Assembly: GCA_049522565.1 (NCBI GenBank)
Contig: JBEKNT010000313.1
Coordinates: forward strand, 1 to 8,229
Source of the DNA: JASHVB01 sp049522565
GTDB lineage: Bacteria > Pseudomonadota > Alphaproteobacteria > Acetobacterales > Acetobacteraceae
DNA length: 8,229 bases
Reading direction: 5' to 3'
This document shows, piece after piece, positions 1-4,874 of the stretch (position 1 is its first letter; each line of letters begins with the position of its first letter). The position numbers were made by a program, and so were the translations under genes. The notes below the pieces were generated by a model, which saw only the letters and a program-made list of their open reading frames with translations, had not been told where the DNA came from and ran no database searches.

Positions 1-774
1 CCTTCGATGACCGCCGGCGCGTTGCCGCACAAGTTCGGCCTGTCGGCGCAAACGCTGCGCGCGCTGATCGATCGCACGCGGTTCGCCATCAGCACGGAGG
101 AGACGCGCTACTACCTCAACGGCATCTATCTGCACGTGACCGAAAGCGACGGTGTGAAGGTGCTGCGCGCGGTGGCCACCGACGGCCATCGCCTGGCGCG
201 CGTGGAGGAGCCGCTGCCGGACGGCGCCGGCTCGATGCCCGGCGTCATCATCCCGCGCAAGACCGTCAACGAGCTGCGCAAATTGCTCGACGAGGTCAGC
301 GGCAACGTCGAGATCGGCCTGTCCGATACGCGCATCCAGTTCCACGTCGATCAGATCCTGCTGACCAGCAAGCTGATCGACGGCACCTTCCCGGAATACG
401 AACGGGTCATTCCGCGCGGCAACGACAAGATCCTGCGGGTGGGAAAGAAGGATTTCGCCGATGCGGTGGGACGCGTGGCGGCCATCTCGTCGGAGCGTTC
501 GCGGCCGGTCAAGCTGTCGCTGGCGCGCGACCTGCTGGTGCTGTCGGCGTCCAGCCCCGAACAGGGCACGGCAACCGAGGAGTTGGATGCGGATCACGTG
601 AAGTACGAGGCGGGGCCGTTGGAAATCGGCTTCCAGGCGCGCTACCTGAACGACATTACCGACCAGATCACCGATCAGGTGGAGTTCTGTTTCGCCGACG
701 GCTCGGCCCCCACGGTGGTGCGCGACGCCGCCGACGCCAGTGCGCTGTACGTGCTCATGCCGATGCGGGTGTAA
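1..774 (+). CDS. dnaN: DNA polymerase III subunit beta (sliding clamp), 3' part only
   Basis: Product: the ring-shaped homodimer that tethers DNA polymerase III to DNA in the cytoplasm. The frame is open from the first base, and the ATG at position 7 is internal, so the true start lies upstream of the window. The visible 257 residues correspond to clamp domains 2 and 3; the family is usually about 370 residues. Recognisable blocks are RTRFAISTEETRYYLNGIY (codons from about 84), the stretch around LLTSKLIDGTFPEYERVIP, and the C-terminal YVLMPMRV, which matches the conserved clamp ending. The gene looks intact to its TAA stop. One base after the stop a repeat element begins, whose first hairpin lies at 780-806. 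The downstream neighbour is not recF, a common partner of dnaN, but a repeat-borne DUF559 gene followed by a convergent envelope gene. Family assignment is very secure; only the 5' end is unknown. Confidence 0.97.
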   Translation, partial: PSMTAGALPHKFGLSAQTLRALIDRTRFAISTEETRYYLNGIYLHVTESDGVKVLRAVATDGHRLARVEEPLPDGAGSMPGVIIPRKTVNELRKLLDEVSGNVEIGLSDTRIQFHVDQILLTSKLIDGTFPEYERVIPRGNDKILRVGKKDFADAVGRVAAISSERSRPVKLSLARDLLVLSASSPEQGTATEELDADHVKYEAGPLEIGFQARYLNDITDQITDQVEFCFADGSAPTVVRDAADASALYVLMPMRV

Positions 775-779
775 GAAAA

Positions 780-806
780 CCTCTCCCGCGCTACGCGCGG
801 GAGAGG
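780..806. terminator. Perfect 12-bp hairpin after dnaN, possible terminator
   Basis: CCTCTCCCGCGC at 780-791 pairs perfectly with 795-806 around a TAC loop. It lies 6 bases after the dnaN stop. On the plus strand no T-run follows, so it is not a classical intrinsic terminator for dnaN, although it could protect the 3' end of the message. Read on the minus strand, the stem is followed by TTTT, which fits better a terminator for transcripts arriving from the AsmA-like gene. It is also the left terminal hairpin of element A, so any terminator function may be secondary. Confidence 0.45.
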
Positions 807-821
807 TCGCCGCGCAGCGGC

Positions 822-841
822 GGGTGAGGGTGATCGGGTCG
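822..841 (+). repeat. Left arm of perfect 20-bp inverted repeat flanking the DUF559 gene
   Basis: GGGTGAGGGTGATCGGGTCG is exactly the reverse complement of 1239-1258. The similarity continues imperfectly inward, to about 854 on this side (GCACGTAAACCC here against CCCCGAACCCC on the complement of the other side). The GGTGAGGGTG core is also present in element C (about 4607-4616), and its complement CACCCTCACCC is at the right side of element B, so this arm is a family-wide part of the repeat. Confidence 0.9.
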
Positions 842-885
842 GCACGTAAACCCTTCCTTCACGCGCGTGCCGCCACGCTGCGTGC

Positions 886-1227
886 ATGTCCAACCTCCAG
901 GCGCGCGCGATGCGCCGCGTTCCGACCGAGCCTGAACGTCTGCTATGGGCGCGCCTGCGCGACCGCCGGCTCGGGGGCTACAAATTCCGCCGCCAGCACC
1001 CGATCGGCGCGTTCGTCGCGGACTTCGCCTGCCTTGAGCGTCGGCTGATCGTGGAAGCCGAGGGCGGGCAGCACGTGGAATCCGAGTACGACGCGTTCCG
1101 CTCGGAGTGGTTGCACGCACAGGGCTGGCGGGTGATCCGGTTCTGGAACAACGAGGTCCGCGAGAATCCGAACGGGGTCGCCGAGGCTATTCTGCTCGTT
1201 CTGCAAGGGAGGGAAGCAAGCAAGTAG
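886..1227 (+). CDS. DUF559 domain protein, predicted Vsr-like endonuclease
   Basis: A 113-residue protein consisting of a single DUF559 domain, a family related to very-short-patch repair (Vsr) endonucleases with a restriction-endonuclease-like fold. Visible landmarks are TEPERLLWARLRDRRLGG (14-31), YKFRRQHPIGAFVADFAC (32-49), IVEAEGGQH (55-63), GWRVIRFWNNEV (80-91) and GVAEAILLVL at the end. Putative metal-binding acids are D46 and E57. E59 stands where, as I recall, the family usually has Asp (V-E-x-D-G). The length is normal for the family. The start is uncertain: ATG 886 has no good ribosome binding site, and ATG 910 (Met9) is an alternative with none either. The gene lies between a perfect 20-bp inverted repeat inside element A and runs in the same direction as dnaN, so it may depend on read-through past the 780-806 hairpin. 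Its substrate and role are unknown. DNA processing linked to the surrounding repeat is a hypothesis; a domesticated or dying gene is the alternative. Confidence 0.85.
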   Translation: MSNLQARAMRRVPTEPERLLWARLRDRRLGGYKFRRQHPIGAFVADFACLERRLIVEAEGGQHVESEYDAFRSEWLHAQGWRVIRFWNNEVRENPNGVAEAILLVLQGREASK

Positions 1228-1238
1228 GGGGTTCGGGG

Positions 1239-1258
1239 CGACCCGATCACCCTCACCC
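1239..1258 (-). repeat. Right arm of perfect 20-bp inverted repeat flanking the DUF559 gene
   Basis: CGACCCGATCACCCTCACCC is the exact reverse complement of 822-841. It begins 12 bases after the DUF559 stop codon. It leads straight into a small hairpin, GGTGC/GCACC at 1261-1274, and then the right terminus GCGGGAGAGG. This terminal hairpin is degraded: its left arm reads GCTCTCGC instead of CCTCTCCCGC. Confidence 0.9.
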
Positions 1259-1302
1259 TCGGTGCTGTCGCACCTCGACCGCTCTCGCTCTCGCGGGAGA
1301 GG

Positions 1303-4300
1303 TTAGAAAATCCCGAACAACCCGCGCAGGAAGCCGGGGGTCAGCGCGGCCAGGGGGTTCACCACGACGTCTGGGTCGTCCAGCTTGCCGCGCAAGGTGT
1401 AGCTCGCGGCAAACAGGCCGCCGCCGCGCTCCGGGCTGAATAGCCGGCCGACCAGCGGCACGTTGCCCAGCAGAGAATTGAAAAAATAGGCGGGCACGAT
1501 CGTCCCTTGCAGGTCCGCGGTGCCATTGTCGATATCCAGCCGCCCCTTGGCGGTCAGCCCAAGCGACGGGCTAAAGGCGCGGGCATCCGCCAGCTCCAGC
1601 ACGTCGTCCGACAGGGTGAACGGCGCCATCAGCTCGGTGAACGCCAGCCCAGGCCCACGCAGGACATCCACCAACCCATAAAACGTCATCGCCTGTAGCA
1701 GCTTGCCCAGTCCCGCGGCCCTGGCGATGCGGAAGTCCGTCAGTTCGGCGGTGCCGTGCAACGGGTGCCCTGGACTGGCGTCGTCATAGGTCCCGCTCAC
1801 CGTCAGCTTGCCGTCCTGCATCGTGTCGGTCACGTCGAGCGCGCGCAGCAGGTCGCCGGCCTTGGCAGCCATCACCGCGAGGTGCCGGCTGCCGCCCTCC
1901 GGCGCGATCTGCAATGCGAACGCCCCCTCGTCGCGGGTGAAGCCATCGACCCGCAGGCGCTGGAACACGCGGCCGTCGTTCTCGGCGCGCACACTGACCG
2001 GCGCGAGCAGATAGCCGCCTGCCATCACGACGCGGTCGAATTTCGCATCGAGGGTCCAGGGCGGCCCGGGCGGAGGCTCCGGCTGGGGGGGTTGCCGCCC
2101 CGTCTTGGGCCGCGCCAGCCGCGCCGACAGATCCAGCATTGGCCCGGTCAAGCGGACCATGATCGGGGCCGCGCGCGGCGACGCCGGAAGCTGCACCGTT
2201 CCCTGCACCTCGCTGCGGCCGAGCGTCAGGCGGTCCAGAAGGACCTGCGCAATCCGGCCGTCGTCGCACCCCACGCTGCCGCGCAGCAGAAGACCGTCGC
2301 CCTCCGCCTGGATCTGGTCGATGCCGTCCAGCCGGTCGTGTTGCAACCGCAGTTGCGCCGTGGCGTGCGCGGCGGCACCGGACGGCTTGCGCCACTCCAG
2401 CGGCGCCAGGGTCAACGTCGCGCCGGTCAGCCCGGCATCGACCGACACGCTGCCGCTGCCATTGCGTTGCTCCGTCAGCACCGCATGCAGGTCGATCGGC
2501 CCGGCCAGCACGTCGGTCGCGTCCAGCCCCGCCGCGGCGAGCTGTTTCGCATCCGGCCGTCCGGTCACCGCCACCCGTTGCACCACCTGCGTCGGCGGAC
2601 CCATGCGGAAATCCATCGCCGCGTCCAGGCTGGCCGGAATGCCCGCCAGCAGTGCCTGTCCCTTCACCGTCAGGCCGTCATTGTTCGCCACGACATCGAG
2701 CGTTCCGCCACCCAGATCCCGCCCGGCGACCACGTCGCCGAGGGCCGCGTTGTCCACATGGGCGCCGACGCGGATGGCGATGTCATCCATGGTCACCCGG
2801 TTATCCAGCGGCAGAGTGACGCTCACCGTCGCAACCACATCGCCGGCGGGATCCTTCAGGCTGATCGGGTGCCGGCTCAGCAATTGCAGCCGCGGCTCAT
2901 GCAACAGCACGATGGCGTCCGGCAGCGACCCGGTGACGTCCGCCTGGATGGCGGCGAACTGGTCGCGCTGCATCAGCCCGGTGATGCGCATGGAACCGCC
3001 GGTCAGCGTCAGCCCGTCACCATTCCTCAGGCGCTGCCGGCCGGACGCAATGTCGATCTGCAAAGTGTCCGGATCGACGATCCGCAGCACGGCCCGCCCC
3101 TGCTCGATCGGCGGCACGGGACGCAGCCAGGAGACCGTCAGGCCGTTCCCTTCCAGCGACCCGCTCGCCCGCGTCACCGTTACCGCGGAGAAGTCCGCGT
3201 TCGCCGCCAAGCCAACATCGGCATGGCCGTTGCGCGCGGCCCCCGCGGTGATGTTCTGCAGGATCCACGACCGCACGTCCTTGCCGAGGCCTTCCGGCCA
3301 CAGCACCGGCAGGTCGGCGAACGCCACCTGGTCAATGCCGAGCGACAGTGCCGCCTCGATCCGGCCCCGGTCGCCTTGCCCCATATCGCGTTGCACGGTG
3401 CCGGTGGCGCTCAGGGTCGAAACCGCCTCGCCGTCATGCGCCCGCAGTTGTAGTTGCGCGGCCTCCAGCCGGACGGCATCCGGCGTGCCGGAGGCGACCA
3501 GGCTGGCGCCGACGATCGGCAGGCTGCCGGCACCGAGCCGCAGCATGCCCGCGCCAGCCTGCATGCTCACATGCGCTTGCCGCAGGTCGAGCGCGGGCCC
3601 GAAATCCGCCGTCGCCTCGGTGCTCACCGGGGCGTCCAGCGCCGACAGGAAATCGAGCGCGGGGGCAGCCCGGGCCAGCGCCGCCGGCGCGATGGGGGTC
3701 AGCCGGGCGGTCACATGCGTCGCGGCAGCGTCGCGGGTCAACCGGGCGGTCCCGGTCAGCCGCGCCCGCTGGTCGCCGAGTGCCAGCGACATATCCACCG
3801 TGCCGTCGATGCCACCTTCCGGGCGGCGGACCAGGTCGACATCCACTTGCGGGGCCTGCCACGTCGCACCGAGCCGGCGATCGATCACGGTCACCACCGC
3901 GTCGTGAAGCCGCACCCGCTGCAATTGGCTGAACCACCCCGGCGCAGCGTTGCGATCGGTCGCCGCCGGCTTGGCGAGCAGGGCGAGGAGCGCCGGCAGT
4001 GGGCTGCCGATCTGCTCGCCGGGGGCGGCCGGCTGGGTCTGCTGCGTCCGCTGCGTCTGCTCCGGGGACTCCGTCTGCTCCGTCATGCTGCCCAGATCGA
4101 TGCTGAGCGTGCCATCCTCGGCGCGGAGCAGGGTCAGCCGCGGGTCGTCCAGCTCCAGTGCGCGCGGCTGCACGCGCCCCAGCAGCAGAGCGCCAAGCGA
4201 CAGGGAAACCGCCGCGCGCGGGATTTCGACATGGCGCACCCCGCTGGTGTCCGTCAGCCGGATGTCGGTAAGGCGCAGGTCGAGCGGGCGATCGACGCCG

Positions 4301-4542
4301 AGGCGAAACCCCTCCCAGGCCAGGACGGTACTGCCGATCGACAGCCTCGTGGGTCCGCCATTGGCGTTGGCGGCGGCTTCCAGGCGGCGGGTGAACCAGG
4401 CGAGGTCCACCGGTCCCTGCGACAGACGCCACGCGGCGGCAGCCAGCAGGACCGACAGGATCACGGCGGTGCCGAGCGCGACCGTCGCCAGCCGGTGCAG
4501 CGCCAACCCCAGCCCGCGTGCGGCGTGGTAGTGAAAGCGCAT
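1303..4542 (-). CDS. AsmA-like / YhdP-type envelope protein (DUF3971 and AsmA-like C-terminal region)
   Basis: A 1079-residue inner-membrane-anchored periplasmic protein. Start ATG 4540-4542 was chosen because a hydrophobic segment follows at residues about 18-38 (LATVALGTAVILSVLLAAAAW), then GPVDLAWFTRRLEAA, the usual opening of this family, and because GGGAGAGG lies 7 bases upstream. The open frame continues 121 codons further upstream, but only through repeat DNA. The long middle part is rich in short beta-strand repeats, as expected of bridge-like AsmA-clan proteins. The C-terminal 62 residues carry FNSLLGNVPLVGRLF, GLFAASYTLRGKLDDP and VNPLAALTPGFLRGLF, the AsmA_2/YhdP-type ending. In E. 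coli, YhdP works with TamB and YdbH in phospholipid transfer to the outer membrane; a similar role here is inference. Two low-complexity linkers stand out: a Gln/Thr-rich one (about residues 153-180) and a Pro-rich one (about 812-830). The gene is convergent with dnaN and divergent from glnE. Confidence 0.9.
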   Translation of the reverse strand: MRFHYHAARGLGLALHRLATVALGTAVILSVLLAAAAWRLSQGPVDLAWFTRRLEAAANANGGPTRLSIGSTVLAWEGFRLGVDRPLDLRLTDIRLTDTSGVRHVEIPRAAVSLSLGALLLGRVQPRALELDDPRLTLLRAEDGTLSIDLGSMTEQTESPEQTQRTQQTQPAAPGEQIGSPLPALLALLAKPAATDRNAAPGWFSQLQRVRLHDAVVTVIDRRLGATWQAPQVDVDLVRRPEGGIDGTVDMSLALGDQRARLTGTARLTRDAAATHVTARLTPIAPAALARAAPALDFLSALDAPVSTEATADFGPALDLRQAHVSMQAGAGMLRLGAGSLPIVGASLVASGTPDAVRLEAAQLQLRAHDGEAVSTLSATGTVQRDMGQGDRGRIEAALSLGIDQVAFADLPVLWPEGLGKDVRSWILQNITAGAARNGHADVGLAANADFSAVTVTRASGSLEGNGLTVSWLRPVPPIEQGRAVLRIVDPDTLQIDIASGRQRLRNGDGLTLTGGSMRITGLMQRDQFAAIQADVTGSLPDAIVLLHEPRLQLLSRHPISLKDPAGDVVATVSVTLPLDNRVTMDDIAIRVGAHVDNAALGDVVAGRDLGGGTLDVVANNDGLTVKGQALLAGIPASLDAAMDFRMGPPTQVVQRVAVTGRPDAKQLAAAGLDATDVLAGPIDLHAVLTEQRNGSGSVSVDAGLTGATLTLAPLEWRKPSGAAAHATAQLRLQHDRLDGIDQIQAEGDGLLLRGSVGCDDGRIAQVLLDRLTLGRSEVQGTVQLPASPRAAPIMVRLTGPMLDLSARLARPKTGRQPPQPEPPPGPPWTLDAKFDRVVMAGGYLLAPVSVRAENDGRVFQRLRVDGFTRDEGAFALQIAPEGGSRHLAVMAAKAGDLLRALDVTDTMQDGKLTVSGTYDDASPGHPLHGTAELTDFRIARAAGLGKLLQAMTFYGLVDVLRGPGLAFTELMAPFTLSDDVLELADARAFSPSLGLTAKGRLDIDNGTADLQGTIVPAYFFNSLLGNVPLVGRLFSPERGGGLFAASYTLRGKLDDPDVVVNPLAALTPGFLRGLFGIF

Positions 4543-4549
4543 CAGAAAA

Positions 4550-4557
4550 CCTCTCCC
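4550..4557 (-). promoter_or_regulatory. Shine-Dalgarno-like GGGAGAGG for the AsmA-like gene, supplied by repeat element C
   Basis: Read on the minus strand, GGGAGAGG ends 7 bases before ATG 4542 (spacer TTTTCTG), a good distance for a ribosome binding site. The bases are the terminal arm of element C. In this copy the partner arm of the hairpin is decayed (GCGGGGTCG instead of GCGGGAGAGG), so the site should be largely free in the mRNA. It supports the start at 4542. Confidence 0.6.
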
Positions 4558-4694
4558 GCACGGCGGGGTCGAACCGCGAAGCGGATCGACGCGGCGCGGT
4601 GCGCCGGGTGAGGGTGCTGCGGCGCCCCAGGGCCAACCTCTGATGCGGCACGCAGCAGATTCGGTGCGGACCTTGGCACCCTCCCCCTCGGCGC

Positions 4695-4816
4695 CAGGGT
4701 AATCGCGTTTGGCGGCACCAGCCCATTCGTCATGGCGGGCCCCCGGGCCAAGCGCCCGGGGGCGCACCATGACGCGAGGACGGTCGCCGCGTCGGACCCC
4801 AAGTGCGATTGCCGCG
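4695..4816. mobile_element. 122-bp palindromic mini-element nested in element C
   Basis: Near its ends lie imperfect inverted repeats: GGTAATCGCGTTTGG at 4698-4712 and CCAAGTGCGATTGCC at 4799-4813 (12 of 15 positions complementary). The centre is a strong palindrome at 4728-4774. With the bracketing 10-bp direct repeats this resembles a small non-autonomous (MITE/REP-type) element without a coding region. I do not recognise it as a named family, though the central palindrome resembles repeats common in alphaproteobacteria. Confidence 0.55.
4728..4774. repeat. 47-bp REP-like palindrome (CGTCATGG...CCATGACG)
   Basis: The palindrome is symmetric about position 4751. CGTCATGG (4728-4735) pairs with CCATGACG (4767-4774), and GCCCCCGGGC (4739-4748) pairs with GCCCGGGGGC (4754-4763), with a 3-base partly mismatched bulge on each side and a short CAAGC loop. 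CATGACG-bounded, GC-cored palindromes with a CAAG/CTTG loop are typical dispersed repeats of alphaproteobacterial genomes. Possible roles are mRNA 3'-end protection, a gyrase or IHF binding site, or bidirectional termination between the divergent genes; none is shown here. Confidence 0.75.
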
Positions 4817-4839
4817 CCCTCGGCGCTGGCGCGCCTTGA

Positions 4840-4862
4840 CCTCTCCCGCGTTGCGGGAGAGG
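4840..4862 (+). promoter_or_regulatory. Terminal hairpin of element C upstream of glnE, containing an SD-like GGGAGAGG
   Basis: CCTCTCCCGC (4840-4849) pairs perfectly with GCGGGAGAGG (4853-4862) around a GTT loop, and TTTT follows at 4863-4866. The 3' arm holds GGGAGAGG (4855-4862), 12 bases before the glnE ATG at 4875. That is a slightly long but usable ribosome-binding spacing. As RNA, the stem would hide this site, and the stem plus TTTT also looks like a weak intrinsic terminator just before glnE. Either effect would lower glnE expression. This is structural inference only. Confidence 0.45.
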
Positions 4863-4874
4863 TTTTCGCGGCAA

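Larger units (their letters stand above)
776..1304 (+). mobile_element. Repeat element A: inverted-end palindromic element carrying a DUF559 gene
   Basis: A 529-bp unit that starts AAAACCTCTCCCGCG and ends GCGGGAGAGGTT, so its termini are inverted copies of each other. Inside the termini lie a 12-bp perfect hairpin (780-806), a small CGCCGCG/AGCGGCG-type hairpin (about 807-822), and a perfect 20-bp inverted repeat (822-841 with 1239-1258). A GGTGC/GCACC hairpin (1261-1274) precedes the right end. The enclosed sequence is a DUF559 gene. The left edge is one base after the dnaN TAA. The right edge overlaps the complement of the TAA of the convergent AsmA-like gene, so the element fills the gap exactly. 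Two related units at 4546-4866 and 5834-6007 share both ends but lack the gene. The repeat structure is directly visible. Calling it mobile is inference from the repeated, bounded copies. No clear target-site duplication was found. Confidence 0.72.
4685..4826. repeat. 10-bp direct repeat bracketing a nested insertion in element C
   Basis: CCCTCGGCGC occurs at 4685-4694 and again at 4817-4826, on either side of 122 bases that have no counterpart in element B. Joining the two copies restores the order seen in element B (CCCTCGGCGC, short loop, GCGCC, then the terminal hairpin). This is the expected appearance of an insertion with duplication of its target. Coincidental or recombination-derived duplication cannot be excluded. 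Confidence 0.65.
4546..4866 (+). mobile_element. Repeat element C filling the divergent AsmA-like/glnE intergenic region
   Basis: The unit starts AAAACCTCTCCCGC and ends GCGGGAGAGGTTTT, so its termini are inverted copies. From left to right it holds a degraded terminal hairpin, a GTCGAACCGC/GCGGATCGAC hairpin (4568-4590, one mismatch), GGGTGAGGGTG (about 4606-4616) and a core block (4619-4648) that matches element B at 5892-5921 in 27 of 30 bases. Then come a right part CACCCTCCCCCTCGGCGC, a nested insert (4695-4816), a GGCGC/GCGCC hairpin and the terminal hairpin (4840-4862). Removing the nested insert and one copy of its 10-bp flank leaves 189 bp that lines up end to end with the 174-bp element B. 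The copy occupies 321 of the 332 bases between the two divergent start codons. No sigma-70-type promoter is obvious in it. Both genes must be transcribed from within this DNA unless an undetected distant promoter is used. Confidence 0.72.

Noticed and set aside
740..1120. Overlapping open frames on both strands across the DUF559 gene
   Set aside because: Their translations are Arg/Ala-rich shadows. Only the 886-1227 frame shows a recognisable domain.
1756..3907. Long open frames on the plus strand (565 and 600 codons) opposite the AsmA-like gene
   Set aside because: They are antisense to a well-supported gene, have Arg/Pro/Ala-rich low-complexity translations and show no family resemblance. 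This is typical of GC-rich shadow frames.
4803..4874. Earlier start for glnE at 4803
   Set aside because: The extra 24 codons lie within repeat element C, including its terminal hairpin. ATG 4875 lies just after the element and gives a normal N-terminus.
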